Source: Atherix ibis
Taxonomy: Eukaryota > Arthropoda > Insecta > Diptera > Athericidae
Length of the DNA: 64,000 bases
Reading direction: 5' to 3'
Assembly: GCA_958298945.1 (NCBI GenBank)
Contig: OY282605.1
Span: forward strand, 40,774,811 to 40,838,810
This document shows, piece after piece, positions 10,190 to 22,917 of the stretch. Made by a program: the position numbers and the translations under genes. The notes under the pieces are model-generated. The model worked only from the letters and a program-made list of their open reading frames with translations, was not told the origin of the DNA and searched no databases. Within the stretch, counting starts at the first letter, position 1. Every line of letters starts with the position of its first letter.

Positions 10190-13100
10190 TAGTTTCTCAT
10201 CGAAAATCTCCCTCACATATGTGCATACATAAAATTATAACCATTTGGCCATTTTGGATACGAATTCGTATCCTTTTTTTTTATCTGGTTCATTTTACTT
10301 TACATTTTTTCTAATGTGCATTATAATTTTTTTCTTTATATCCAAAAAAAGAAAGAAGAAGAGCTGTGTGTTTGGTAATGCATTTTTTATTCAACTTTAT
10401 TTTAGTTTGTGTGTATGTGATTATCCAAAACCATGCTTCCCTGATTTTCATATACAATTGGATGCATTTACTAGCATGCCGAACAAGGTAATTGCATGAA
10501 AAACATTCATTTTTTCTTATTAAAATTACTTGGAACCAGATGCAACATCCTTTCTATTTTTCAGACCTGCATATGACTTTGATTCCCACGCAGATGCACC
10601 TTGAGCCTGTTCTTATAAAGCTATAAATAAAAACTGGTAACGATTGCGAAGACTATTATAAAAGGGAAACGGGGGCGAATAAATAGAAAAGAGAGGGTAA
10701 AGCCACACACACGGACGGACAGCCACCTCTGATCAGGCGCGTATAGTCAAATAGTCAAAAAGGAGATCCCTTATGGTATGAGACGTGGATTGCTGATTGG
10801 ATTCAATCGAAAAGTGAAACACGAAAACAGAATCAAATACGGAAAAAAAACCAAAAAACAGGAACTGAAACAAAAATAGAACTTTTGGTATTGAAATCGA
10901 AATCAGAGTCGAAATCGAAAGGGTGCAACGACTTTTAAAGATTTCGTTGATTTTTTCTCTTCTTCATTCTTTATTCCACGTTGTTGTTTTTTTGTTGTTT
11001 CTATTTTTTTTTGAACGGACGTAAAGGAATAATCATAAAATTTTATTTTTAATTCACTTTTTACTGCATTCTAATGTGTCTATTCATCAGTTTTATCTGT
11101 CGTTCTAGACTATCACTATTCAAGAAAATGTAGTCATCCCTTTGTCACTTTTAAGAGTCTCTCATCCTTTAGGATTTTCCAATTTATTATTGGAGCCTAA
11201 CTAAGAACATGTGCAAAGGAAGTTACATAATCATCGGCAGGATTTTTAGATTTTTTTAAATATTACATCGACAGGACAGCATGAACAAGAATTAACAGCA
11301 GTCATTGTATCAAGTGGTGATGGGGGAATAAAAACAAAAGGATTTTATAGTAAAAAATAGCAAAAACTCTTTTCGAAAATGATTCAAAAAAAAAATGTTC
11401 AAGGTGTTCTTTTTAGATCTAATTTTTTGATGTTTCTGTTTTCGTTGGTAGAATTAGGAAAATCCAATATTTTGATGGCGTCAGCAAATCGGAACCCTTT
11501 CGAAGAATGCTCGATTAAAATTCATCTGAAGATATGAGAAAATTAGCTAAGAATTATGGCGGTTTTTTTTTTCTTTCTTTGGCCCAAAATAATTTTAACT
11601 TAATTTTCGAAGGCAAAAAAAAAAAAAATCGGGATCATAAAAATTCAAAATAAAGTAAATTAGGGAGAAAAAAACTCAGAAATCGAATTTGAATTTCCCA
11701 CACAATCGAAAATAGTGGTTTAGGCACCCTCAAATTTCTGCACGTACTTGCACAGATGGAAAAAGGGAAATCAATGCCCAAAAATAGATTCTACCCTCTC
11801 GAGTGGTATTGATTTTGGAGGAATTGAGACTGAATGATTATTCCCCGTGCAAACAGTAATAAAATTCTAAATCCATAAATCGGTAGGCATTTTCGACTTT
11901 TAGTGGATGGATGTTATGGTATTTCCCGATGATCCTTTTGCTCTTGTTGGAACCAAACAAACAAAATTGACACATAACCGATGGGCACATGCATCTCATA
12001 ACATCCGCTTTTTTTTGGTTTGTTTCTTTCTTTCTTGTTGTTATATTTTGTATTTGGAAGTATTTGTAGTTGATGTGCGGAGAAAATGCGGTGTAGAATC
12101 TGGTGTCGTCGGTCTGTGAAGAAGGGAAATGACAAAAATGCTGGCGGAGTCTTTGAGTGCAAGAGAATTTTCGGTGCTTTGCTGAGATTCGGCATGACGC
12201 GGTTTAGTGCAGTTTGGATTGAATACTCTTGCTACTTTGCCCTAAAATCGTTTTGGGGAGAAAGTGCAGATAGAAAACGGTGCTAGAAAATTCATACGCT
12301 GTGCATTCCCATGAAATATGTGGGCTGCCGAATGCCAATCCACGGTGTTCATTTGGCTGAGGTGACGTATGGTTTCCCTACGACTCGGTTCTGATTCGAT
12401 TCTGATGCCATTGCACTCGTCTCGTTCACAAAACGAAAGTGAAAAGATGCGGAAGTGAGACTGTGAACCGAAAAGGGGATGATTTGGAAAAGGGTTCTCG
12501 AGGTCTACAGTGCTGAGCAGAAGTTATGAATTAATGAAGAAGGAATGAATTGGAACCGTTCTCATAAGTAAGCAGTGGTTCTGCAGAAGCTAACGAGATA
12601 TTGTGTAAACACCCGCCGAGATTTCTCTTCCAAAAGCGCACTTGGTAAATTTCTCTATTATTTTCACTTTCTTTCTTCAGACAATAAGAAAATTTTCCCT
12701 TCCTTTCAAAAAATGCAAAATCATCACTTCCGCAAAAGATTTTTAATTAAATTCACCGAACAAATTCGTACTCTGACAAGAAAAAGATTCCAGCTAATCA
12801 TGGCGTCAAAATATTTTCAAATATTTTAGGTAAAAGACTTCTGACCGAGATAATAATGGTGTAGATTTCCATTATGGCATATGGAACTGGTTGTTTCACT
12901 ACCTATTAACACCCTTTATTTAAATTAATTCTCAAATATTTTTTTGAATAAATTTCATCAAAAGTTTTGCGATTTTTAGACGATAAAGTCAGAGAAGTTT
13001 TGATAGATGGTCTTAAGATTGGCGGCACCAATATTCCCATGAATAAATTTTAACATAGATCAGAATAAAAATCAGATTTCGATAGTGGATAAATTTTGAG

Positions 13101-13344
13101 TACACCGAAAATCTCAGTTTTTGAAGTACGTCGTTTTTGAAGTTGTGTCATTAAATTTCTTTTTGTATTGTTTTCTTTTATGCATGCTATTAAAAATGCA
13201 TGTAGAGACGTTCTGTAACATTTTGCAATCATTACAAATTTATTTCGGTATAAAAAAAATAGTAGAAAAATATAAAAATAGAATGAAGTAGTTAAAATGC
13301 ATGTGGGAATTTTTGAAGAAACTTTCCGGCCTTTTGTGCTCACA
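10190..13344. other. Mostly unique intergenic DNA, no gene assigned
   Basis: About 3 kb without transposon similarity. The part from 11860 to 12560 is less A/T-rich and could be conserved non-coding or exon-bearing sequence. No frame there matches a family I know, and no clear splice pair supports an exon. A TATAAAAG match lies at 10657-10664 but no initiator is evident near the expected distance. Confidence 0.45.
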
Positions 13345-13802
13345 GCTATCGCTAATATGCCTCACCTTCTAACAGAATGTCAAAAAACATCCTCAGCCAT
13401 GCGTAAAAGTGCAGACTGGAGTAATAGTAGACTCATAGTCGGTAAAGCCCCACGATGATTCATCCGTCGTGCCCGGTCAAGATGAAAAGTCTTTAGCTGA
13501 AATGTGGATGGCTGTGGTTGTCACCTACATTGCAGGTATAGTCTTAGGACTAGAGATGAGGGATGGCAGGATCCGGGGTGATATCACTGCAGATGATAGT
13601 AGAGGGTGAGGTAAGCCTTGCTACCAACAGTTAGGTTATCTAGCTTGTTACTGGTTACTGGCTGTTAGTAAATGGACCTACCTGTGATAGATGGAGCTGG
13701 TTAGAGGCGGAACCATGAGCCCGATTGAGAAAAATCACCGCAGGAATTGACGGATGATTGAATGTTTGGCTGCTTCATGCATGAGGCACGAAATATGGTT
13801 AG
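13345..13802. other. Unassigned moderate-GC segment
   Basis: This stretch has higher GC than its surroundings and the texture of a decayed retroelement. I could not match it to a domain in any frame. Confidence 0.3.
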
Positions 13803-14112
13803 GAAGAAGAATTAGAAAAGCAACAGGAAGAAGAAGAAGAAGAAGAGGAGGATGAGTAGGAAGATTAAGAAGATGAAGGAGACAACGAAGATGAAGGAGA
13901 TAAAGAAGAGGAAGAAGATGAAGAAGAGGAGGAAGGGGAGGAAGATGATGAAGAGCAGGAATAGTAGGAATATGGAGACGATAAAGAAGAAGAAGAAGAA
14001 GATGAAGAAAAAGAAGATGAAGACGAGGAAGAAGATGAAGAAGATGAAGAAGAGGAGAGAGGGTAGGACGATGAAGAAGAAGGAGAAGAAAAGAATAAAA
14101 AGAGGGAACCCG
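13803..14112. repeat. GAA-rich purine tract (imperfect microsatellite)
   Basis: About 310 bp is almost purely A and G on the plus strand, dominated by GAA, GAAGAT and GAGGAA triplets. It produces long low-complexity frames on both strands (Lys/Glu/Arg-rich on plus, Leu- or Ser-rich on minus). These are artefacts of composition. Confidence 0.9.
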
Positions 14113-14709
14113 ATAGAATATTCCATGCATGAAGTGGCCCAAGCAGGAAATCAAAGAAGAATACTTTGGATTGCAACGAGCTGGTAAGTGTTGTCAAGTA
14201 ATTGAGATGCATTACTCGTCTATTTTGCAACGTTGATTGGGCGTATCTCAATCCCTATGGTCGTAGGTGGCCCATAGTATTATGTCCAATGACCGGTATG
14301 CCACATTAAATAATATGACACTAATTGACTAATAGTAGAACATTTTTAACATCTCAGTTAACATTTCACAAAAATTCTGAACATAAAAACTGCTCAGCAT
14401 TCCGATAGGGAATACTACTCTAATCCATAACTTTCTTTTTGGCAGCAACACATTCACTATCTGCCAATTCTGTGACATTTTGCTAACCATACCGAATGTC
14501 ACCAAACCCAGGATTTCTTTGGGAGTAGAATTCCTCTAATTTAAGGACTCCTAAATGCAACAATTTTATTTTCAAGTCCAATTTTTTACCTGATCAAACA
14601 AACTAGCATGCTTCACTAAATTTAACACATTCGAACTAATAAAGCCCAGTAAGAATAGACCAGCTTTGCTTAGGAAACTATTATAGTAATGCCTATCCAC
14701 ACGAAACTT
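14113..14709. other. Unassigned intergenic DNA
   Basis: No family is recognised. The end, 14600-14700, leads into the dispersed motif and the jockey-like fragment and may be part of the same dead element. Confidence 0.35.
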
Positions 14710-14745
14710 GATGTCGCCAAATGGTCTTATGGTTGTGGTACTGTA
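14710..14745. repeat. Short dispersed motif, copy 2 of 3
   Basis: The core CGCCAAATGGTCTTATGGTT matches the motifs at 8717-8748 and 52749-52783. It lies directly before a jockey-like reverse transcriptase fragment. Confidence 0.55.
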
Positions 14746-14746
14746 A

Positions 14747-15067
14747 ATGGATCCTAAGTCATTTTCAAGGGACCTAATACAGATACAAAAAAATAAAGCA
14801 TTTGTTAAGTTGCGGTTATCCTTTCCAACAATAGTCCAATCTAGCTGGCTTCACTCCTTCTCTACTTTATATTCAGATGCTATGGCCTGCTTTGCATCTA
14901 TAAAAAATCCCCCACATGCTTCCAATATTCTCCAAACCCTAATCCAAAATCTTCAGAACTGGTATACTAATTAGAGCATTAAAGTCAACAAACGCAAATG
15001 TGTTCACGTAACTTTTACTCTTTGTCATAAGCGTTGCTCTTTTGTACGAGTTGTGCCAGAAAAGTAA
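14747..15067 (+). pseudogene. Jockey-like reverse transcriptase fragment
   Basis: One frame, with an internal TAG after the NWYTN block near 14972, reads into SIKVNKRKCVHVTFTL. That resembles the segment after the catalytic box in jockey-clade non-LTR retrotransposons, where W-RIKVN--KS-HVTFTLR is typical. Upstream, LYSDAMACFAS sits where YADDTAFLAS would be, so the second catalytic aspartate appears lost. Only about 100 residues are visible. The assignment rests on this motif order and was not searched. Confidence 0.55.
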
Positions 15068-15146
15068 TGAACTAACACTGAGGACAGTCCCTCTACATAG
15101 CTTGTATGTTCGTTTATCCTAACGGACAATAAATTTGGTCAGAAGC

Positions 15147-16270
15147 AGGGCGTGTAAAGCTATCGACGGCAAAAGGAAGAGATGAGACACCATAAAATAC
15201 TGCGCTATTATAATCCTTGATGTGAAGAATTCCTTCAACTCGACGAGTTGGGGTTGTATCCTTGACGCCCTGGACTCAATGGGTATTCCAAAGTATATTA
15301 CCAGGATAATAGAAAACTACCTGAGTAGTAGAGATCATACAGGATCATGAGGGGGGTTCCGGTTCTGAGCCCTTTATTGTGGAATGTGGTGTAGGATGGT
15401 ATTCTCAGGCTCCATATCCCAGGGGAGCATTTGCTGATGATGTTGCTATGGTCGTAGTGGCAAAATGTGTTGTTTTCAAAGTTGGCTCCTGGCAGTTTGT
15501 CTTAGGTTGGCGGACCATAAGGCGGAGGTAGTCCTTATCACGGATAGAAATAACAGAGAGAGCGTCTCCATTAGGATTAGTGAATATCAGGTGATGCCGG
15601 GACTATCTCTAAAGTATCTAGGCGTGATGATTGACACGAGACTGCGGTTTTAGGAACACCTATTGTACGTTGGTGGGAAGGCTGCGAAAACAATAATGGC
15701 ACTGGTGCGCCTAATGCCAAACCTTGGCAGACCCAGGCAGAGTAGGAGGGTCCTGTTGAAGACCGTGGTCGCGTCAATCCTGCTGTATGCTAGACCAATT
15801 TGGGTGGATGGATTGATTAGAAAAATGTACATACATGGAATTATCTCAGTCTACCGTATTGAGGGTGGCCTACATACCATATTTCGAACAGTGTCATATG
15901 AGGTCATTTGTGTTGTGGCCGGAATGAAACCGATCGAAATAATGACAGATTAGCGGTAGAGGTTGTACCGCCGGAGGGGTCGGTGTGACGCTGTGACTCG
16001 ATCCGAGGCTCGTACGCAGGAAAAAATGAATACAAGAGGATATGTCGAGACTATAGTGATAATGCCCCCGATAGCGTCTCAGTGGTGGATCCGTAGATAG
16101 ATCGACTACATGGTCTTGTTGGCTATAGCCTATCCCAATTTTTGAGGCTACACGGATGTTTTTGGGCTTACCAATTCAGCTTTAAATTAGATTCTAGCCC
16201 AATGTGCCCTTCTTGTGACGGGATGGTAAAGCGCAAAGCACGGGTTCTTTTACTGCATCCGAGTCAATTT
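15147..16270 (+). pseudogene. R1-clade non-LTR retrotransposon relic (RT and C-terminal region)
   Basis: Broken frames encode, in order, a fragment ending NAFNS (~15230), GIPKYITRIIENYLSS (~15290), a VLSPLLWNVV block (~15370), the catalytic box AFADDVAMVVVAK (~15430), LKYLGVMIDTRLRF (~15610), GKAAKTIMALVRLMPNLGRP (~15680) and SILLYARPIW (~15780). This is the order of an R1-clade reverse transcriptase. A CPSC zinc-finger start is visible near 16205. Frameshifts and stops are frequent, including TAG at 15651. It is 5'-truncated; the endonuclease and first RT motifs are absent. A related copy lies at 38450-39890. Confidence 0.8.
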
Positions 16271-17819
16271 TTATTATAACGAATAAAAAACGTAGTTCCT
16301 CCTAAATGACCACTAGTTTGGAGAACCGATAAACAGTGTAATTCGAGCCCCGCTCAGGAAGGCCTGCAATACCAAAAACTGAAGTAAATATGAAACTTTT
16401 CAAAGACTGCTTTATATAAAGGACATTTTTATTTAAAAAAAACTCTTTCGAAGGCTAGTTGCTCCTAGACGTCTGGTAACAGAACATAATTTTTATTTTT
16501 GTAATGCGAAAAAATGGAGTAGCAAAATTTAAAGCAACGATGCGCCATCAAATTTAATATTAAGCTTGGTGAATGTTTGAGTTTAACTTCCGAAAAGTTC
16601 CAAAAAAACTATGCGGAATATTTCTTATCGAGAGCACAAGTTTTTCTGTGGTATTAGTTATTTTTCAAAGGCCAAAAATCAGCAGAAAATAATAGCAATT
16701 TTTATGAATTTAAACAACTTTTAATTATACAAGAAATTTTCTCCAATTTAACGAAGGAAAGATGGGAAATTTTCGATTAATTCTATCTACAAATTACTAT
16801 TCTTATATAAGATGTCAAAATATTCTCATTTCATTGATAGTAAAATTTCTGATTCACAGGAAAAAATTCCGAAATCTTTCAAATTTATCCCGAACTGAAT
16901 TCCATACATCAGACTTAGCACTCACCAATCATACTGGAAGAGTTTATAAAAATAAATTGATAGTAATTGGATGGCAACAGCCCAATAAGTCCATTGAGGA
17001 TGGCGCACAGGGCCCGCATCCATTAATAAAATTCGTATAAAAAGTGAGTTCAGACAATTAAAAACTAACAAATTTCCGCCAATAATTTGACATCAATTAA
17101 ATTGTGTGAATAATCGATTGCAGTATTCGAATTGGTGCAGCTTGTTGTTGTTGTATGCCGATGCAGTTTACGAGTATCAAGACACGATGTCCGATTATAA
17201 GGGCGAATCCCATTCATTGCGGACGGGATCATTTGTTAATGGGACGCAATTTCCAACAAAAAAAATCTATGATGGCTAACTGGTATCATGAAGGGTGTAT
17301 TCATCAAATTCAGCTGTACTCGTAGAATTTGTAGAAATGTGCCTTATTCGTATTATTTTATTTAATGGCCAAAGAGATAATCATTGTGCAAATAGAAGCT
17401 GGCCGCCGATCATCAATCGATCTTTGGTGGACGTTCGATCGAAGAAATGCATGGAAATTTGATTGAAATCAATTGCGGTGATTTAATTTCTATTATGAAT
17501 TGTTGAACTGATAAAAGTGCTGGTTCTTAATGCGAATCGAAGAGAATATTTTCCATTTTTTTTCTATTTTATTTTATTTTCAACCAATTTGAGGGGAATT
17601 TATTGACAAATTATTTTTTTTTTTTTTTGAATAAAAATCATAGCAAAATATTAACTAATTTCAGCTATTCCGGTTCTAATTATCTATAATTACTTTGTAA
17701 GAGAATTTTGTACAAGTTCCATTTAGTTAAAATTTTTTTTTTTTTATAGTAAAATAGAAACAAATCTTGGCTTGGCTAGTACTCATAAATAAAAAAAATT
17801 TAGTGTTCATTAATGACCT
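16271..17819. other. Intergenic DNA, no gene assigned
   Basis: A 92-codon ATG frame at 16762-17040 was examined and not recognised. The part 17060-17520 has balanced composition and may be unique non-coding DNA. The remainder is A/T homopolymer-rich. Confidence 0.45.
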
Positions 17820-20160
17820 AAAAAAAAGGAACGTCATAAAAATTTCCGAAGTTTTTTTTAACTCGACCAGATCACTCCACACTCCAAAAAAAAAACTCCA
17901 ATACAAATTTGAGTAATTAAGAACTCCAATACAAATTTTTAAATGTGCTTATCAGTGACCGCCGAAAAAGAAAATTAAGATAATCAATGCAAATTTGAGG
18001 AATTGAAAAAACTCAATAGAAATTCAGGCAATGTCATTGCTGAGAAATGCTCATTAGTGGACTCTCACAAAAGGAGAAAAAACTACTTTTCAGTGGTTAC
18101 TCAGGAAGAAAACTCAATAAAAAGTATCTTTTCTGGCTCAAGCTAATCCGTGGGGACTCTATTAGAAACTCCATACAAGGTTGAGCAATATTTTTATGAC
18201 TCCAAGCTTATCTAGTGCCCGCTCAAAAAGAGAAACAATTCTAGGAAAACCTTGAGCAATATCCTTTCTGGCTCATCAGTGGAAGCTAAAAAAAATATCA
18301 ATGCAAATTTGAGGAATGTTTTTTCTGTGTAAGGCTCATAAGTGGCCATGCAAAAAATATTCCTTACAATTTTGTGCAATATCCTTTTCAATTCAAGCTC
18401 ATTAATAGACGTTCAAAAAAAGAAAAAAATCCTGGATAAATTCGAGTAATATCCTTTCTGGCTCAAGTTCATCAGTCAGCTGATCAGTAGCCGCTCAAAA
18501 GACAAAACAAAAAACTTAATAAAAATTTGAGCAATGACCTTTCCAAAGAAACCTCATCAGCGGCTATTTGGAAGAATACTAAATAAAGTCTTTTTTCTGA
18601 GTCAAACTCATTATTGACTGCTCAAAAAAAATCAATGCAAATTTGAGATGTTTTTTTTCTGAGGAAGGCTTATAGTTGGGCACACCTCAAAAATTGCCTA
18701 CAATTTTGAGCAATATCCTTTCAAACTCAAGCTCATCAATAGATGCTCAAAAAAGGAAAAAATGCCTGAAAAAATTTCATCAATATCCTTTCTGACTCAA
18801 GCTCAAGCTCATTAGTGGTATTACATACAAATTTGAGTAATATCCTTTCAACTCTAAGCTTAACTCAATAAAAATTTGGGTAATGGATTTTCTAAATGGA
18901 CCTCATTAGTGGCTATTTAGGAAAGAGACTCAATAAAGTTTTTTTCTGAGTCAAGCCCATCATTGACCGTTGATCAATGATCAATTGCAAATATCAATTA
19001 GGGACAATACAAATTCCTTACAATTGTGAGCAATATCCTTTCTAACTTAAGCTCATCAATAGACGCTTAAAAAAGAAAAAAATGCCCGAAAAATTTGGTT
19101 AGTGGTCGCTCAATAAAATTCCATACGAATTGAGTAATATCTTTTCGATCTAAAGCTCATTTGCAGCCGCTCAAAAAAAAGAAAAATTTCCAGGAAAACT
19201 TTGGGGGATATCCTTTCAATTTTAGGCCCAAAAAAACTTCTGGCTCAAGCTCATTAGTGGCTGCTCAATATAATTCTATACGAATATGAGTAATATCATT
19301 TCGATCTAAAGCTCATCTGTAGCCGCTCAAAAAAATGAAAAATTTTCAGGAAAACTTTGGGGGATATCCTTTCAATTTTAAGCTCAAAAAAAACTCTAGT
19401 ACAAATTTGAGCAATATTCTGTCTGATTCGAGCATGTCAGTTGCGACTCACTAAAAGAGAATTTCCAAAGTGACCTCGTCAGTGGCTACTCAGGAAAAAG
19501 GCTCAATAAAGTTTTTTCCTGAGTCAAGCTCATCAGTGAACGCACACCTTTTTTGAGTCAAGTTAATATCATTGACCGTTCCAAAAACAAATCAATGCAA
19601 ATTTGAGGAATGTCTTTACTGAATAAGGCTCTTAATTTTGAACAATATCCTTTCGATCTTAAGCTCATCTGCAGCCGTTAAAAAAAATAAAAAATTTTCA
19701 GGAAAACTTTGAGGGATGTCTTTTCGATTTTAAGTTAAAAAAACACTCTAGTACAAATTTGAGCAAAATCCTGTTTGACTGGAGCATGTCAGTTGCTACT
19801 CACTAAAAGAAAACATCTTCATAAAAATTTGAGCAACACTCTTTCTGAGTCCAGCTAAGTAATGGCCGCTCAAAAAACCAAAAATATTCAGCACGAATTT
19901 GAGGAATATCATTTCGGTTTCAAGCTCATCAATCAATGGCCACTCAAAAAAAACTCTAGTACAAACTTGAGCAATATCTTTTCCAAATTAGGCGTCTATA
20001 CAATTTTTCTGATCCAACCTCATTCATGGCCACTTAAAAAGAAATTCCAAGATAAATTTTAACAATATCTTCTCTGAGTTAAAGTTATCCCATGCGACCC
20101 AAAAAAAATCCTACACAAATTTGAGCAACACCCCTTCTAACTCGAGCGTAACACCATCTA
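17820..20160. repeat. Degenerate tandem array, unit ~75-100 bp
   Basis: Over 2.3 kb the same phrases recur in the same order: ACAAATTTGAGCAATATCC, TTTCTGGCTCAAGCTCATCA, GTGGCCGCTCAAAAA, then an A-rich spacer. Spacing is irregular, roughly 75-100 bp, and copies are heavily diverged, consistent with an old satellite-like expansion. No protein is encoded. A short stretch of the same sequence lies at 26570-26815. Confidence 0.8.
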
Positions 20161-20290
20161 GCAGATATTCGCAAATAACTTACACCAAACATAAAACTTC
20201 GAAACGAATTTTTCTCCATAAAACCATGATTAATTTCTATACGAATCGACTTTTAATTTAAAAGCAAATAAATAATCAATAAAAATGCTT
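20161..20290. repeat. Right border of the degenerate array, shared with 30985-31165
   Basis: The segment running from the last array unit through a CACCATCTAGCAGATATTCG block and on to CGAATCGACTTTTAATTT matches 30985-31165 in the same order, down to the final ATCAACTTTTCAT block there. A shared border implies that the array belongs to a larger mobile or duplicated unit. Confidence 0.6.
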
Positions 20291-21654
20291 CATTATTTTC
20301 TTTTAATTCTGCATCAAATCCGGGCTTGCCAAATACAGTCTTTCCACTATTGCTAACGAATAAGACCTTTTTTTTATAGGTAAATATCTGAGAAAAATTA
20401 AGTTTTTGTAAATTTTAGTAAAATATTATTAAAATCGTTGCATTGAAAAAATCCTCAAACTAAGCAAACTACAAGTCGTAATTAATTTCAATGACACAAA
20501 CGACCAAAATAGGAGGTAAAATTGAATATTTTATTTAGTAATAAAAATGAAAAAAAATATTTAATAGAAGAAAAAAAAAGAACAAATAAATTCTCCTCTT
20601 ACAGCGAAAGTTATTATTTCGCCGAAAGTCGTGTACAATATTTTGTCATTGCATTTATCATAAAATCAACTCAGAAAATGCATTGCTATAAATTTCGAAA
20701 TGCATTTTACCATTTTGGAACCGGTTCCCTTCCCCCCTTTTCGTCACCAAGGAACATAATCCAATTTCTGGTTTTCGTCAATCAGCTCAGTTATTGAAAC
20801 AAAAAAAAAAGAAGAAGAAAACTCCATATCAGATACTCGTAGATACCCGAAATTCTGATCTCTTTTGAATAGTTAACATTTTCTATCTTTTAGCGTTTTT
20901 TTCTCTCCTTCCTAACCCCATTAAAATTATTATTTTTATTATTATTATTATTATTATTTTGATTATTATTATTATTGAGAGTTGATTGACTGGTATGCAT
21001 TATATCAGCCCACGAAATCTAGTCACCAAAAACCTGGTTAAAAAAATGAGCCCACGTTTTTCTGCTATCGAAGCGAATCTTATGCTAAGCCTAGGGTCTG
21101 TCTACCCGCTTTGCAGCTTGCATTATACCTCAAACGATCTGGTCCACGCCTCTCCGAATAACATAAAAATCGTGTCTTACTACACCAACGAAACATTTCA
21201 ACAAAAAACTCCTAATAACAACCTGAAAACAATTTGGAAAAAAAAAATCCTCAAAAATTATTGCTAGTCATTAAAAATTGATTTACATTCAGTTTACGAT
21301 TAGAGCTATCAAAATATTTTTTTTTCTCCTTCAAAATATTCTCCAATAACGGAATATTCATAATTTTTTTTTTACTTGCTAAAAATGCATATTATTAAAA
21401 ATTAATTAAAAAAAAAAACAAAAAACAAAAAAAATGGGATTTTGTTTTTAATTGCATTTAATTTAAGGTGTTGCTCTGATTTCTTTTCTCCTTAATTAGC
21501 AAATTTGAAAATTATTTAACAAGAAAACTTGTTTTTATATTTAATTATTAATAAATAAAATTTTATATTCTATCATAGTTTTGATAAAGATTAGAGTTTA
21601 AATAACTTATTAAAATCTATTTTAATTTAACTTTACTTTCAAGTTGATTTTCAA
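20291..21654. other. AT-rich intergenic DNA with ATT microsatellite
   Basis: An (ATT)n tract covers about 20927-20976. A 93-codon frame at 20986-21267 does not resemble a known family. The rest is A/T homopolymer-rich with nothing recognised. Confidence 0.45.
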
Positions 21655-21767
21655 TTAATAGATTATCCAATTTATGCTTTAAAAAATAAAGTTGTAAAAA
21701 AAATATTTAAAAGTAGATTTTTAACAAATTGTTTATTTTATTATATTTCTAATATTTTGCCAATATA
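21655..21767 (+). repeat. DR1 dispersed repeat, copy c, left part
   Basis: GATTATCCAATTTATGC near 21660 and the following A/T pattern match the start of copy b near 2186. The copy is interrupted by a Mos1-like mariner and resumes after it. Confidence 0.55.
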
Positions 21768-22917
21768 ACAGGTGTATAAGCTTAAATTCGTTGTTTTTTA
21801 GTGAAAAAAAACACATGTTCTTTTTTCATAGAAAGCAAAAACAAATTTATTCAAAGTACTCGCCCTCGCTAGCTACACATTTTTCCCATCTCTCGGGCAA
21901 TTTGTGGATACCACGCCACAAAAAAATTCCTTCTCTTTCGAGGCAAACCACTCATCAAGCCATTTTCGGACGTCCTCGTAAGAATCAAAGTGCTGCTCAG
22001 CGGGCGCGTGACCCATCGACGAAAACAAGTAGTTCACCAGACCTGGCGTAGTCGGAATGGTTGTCGTGGAGGAAAATCAGCTTGACATGTTCTTGTTGAT
22101 AATCCGTCCTTTTTTCACGCAGAGCACGGTGCAATTTGATCAGTTGTTTGTGGTAGCGGTGGGCATTGACAGTTTCACCAGGTTTCAACATCTCATAGTA
22201 GACTATACCCTGTTTATCCCACCAAACGCACAGCATCGTGTTCCGTCCAAAGCGATTTGGTCTTGGGAAAGATGTTGACGGTTGGCCAAGATCAACCCAC
22301 GATTTCTTGCGTTTAGGATTCTCGAAATATGTCCACTTTTCATTGCCTGTCACAATCCGATGCAGGAATGACTTTCTTTTTTGTCTGGCGAGCAAGATTT
22401 CGCATGTGTTTTGACGTCGCTCCATCTGCCTATCGTTCAATTCATGCGGCACCCATTTTACGATCTTTTCAATCTTCCCCATGGCATGCAGATGCATGGA
22501 AATGGCTGGTTGAGTAACACCCAATAGCTCCGCGAGCTATGGTTCTCAATCTTTTCACGCTTCTTGTACCACAAGTGAAAATTGCCGTCTTTGAACCGAC
22601 GAAACCAGTCGGTTTCTGATAAAGCACTGTCCCCATAGGCCTCCATAAGCATTCGATGTGATTCGGCAGCCGATTTCTTCAAATTGAAGCAGAAAAGCAG
22701 AGCTTCCCGCATCTGCCCTTTTTCTGGCACAAAACTAGACATGATTACCAAAGGAAAAATGTATGTTGTTGTACGGAATTGCTGACAATGTGCATTGATT
22801 AAAGTTGACAGATGTCAAACTCATAAAAACAAAAGTATGACGTGTCCATGGTAGCTTAATACGCTCGCTCACTCACGCCATCTATGATCAAACAGCGGAT
22901 TTAAGCTTATATACCTG
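21768..22917 (-). mobile_element. Mos1-like mariner (mauritiana subfamily), copy A2
   Basis: Terminal inverted repeats of the same family as copy A1 lie at both ends (ACAGGTGTATAAGCTTAAAT on the left, one change from CCAGG; the reverse complement on the right). TA dinucleotides flank at 21766-21767 and 22918-22919. The element is 1150 bp, versus 1261 bp for copy A3. It sits inside a DR1 repeat. Confidence 0.92.
21847..22742 (-). pseudogene. Mos1-like mariner transposase, broken (copy A2)
   Basis: The start codon is at 22742-22740 (MSSFVPEKGQMREALLFCF). About 75 codons of helix-turn-helix region are followed by a deletion and frameshift near 22535. A frame of ~160 codons from 22524 then covers the linker (WVPHELNDRQMERR) and catalytic domain. 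The first catalytic aspartate is asparagine (VTGNEKW in place of VTGDEKW). LHDN of the second segment is present but followed by a deletion that removes most of the third segment. The C-terminus resumes near 22000 and ends at TAA 21847-21849. Inactive. Confidence 0.9.

Noticed and set aside
10657..10664. TATAAAAG as a promoter
   Set aside because: No initiator or transcript start motif at the expected 25-35 bp downstream and no gene follows.
13735..14251. Long frames on both strands (Lys/Glu-rich, Leu-rich, Ser-rich)
   Set aside because: All are translations of the GAA purine tract; low complexity and mutually overlapping.
16762..17040. 92-codon ATG frame
   Set aside because: No recognisable domain, no splice context and ordinary AT-rich composition.
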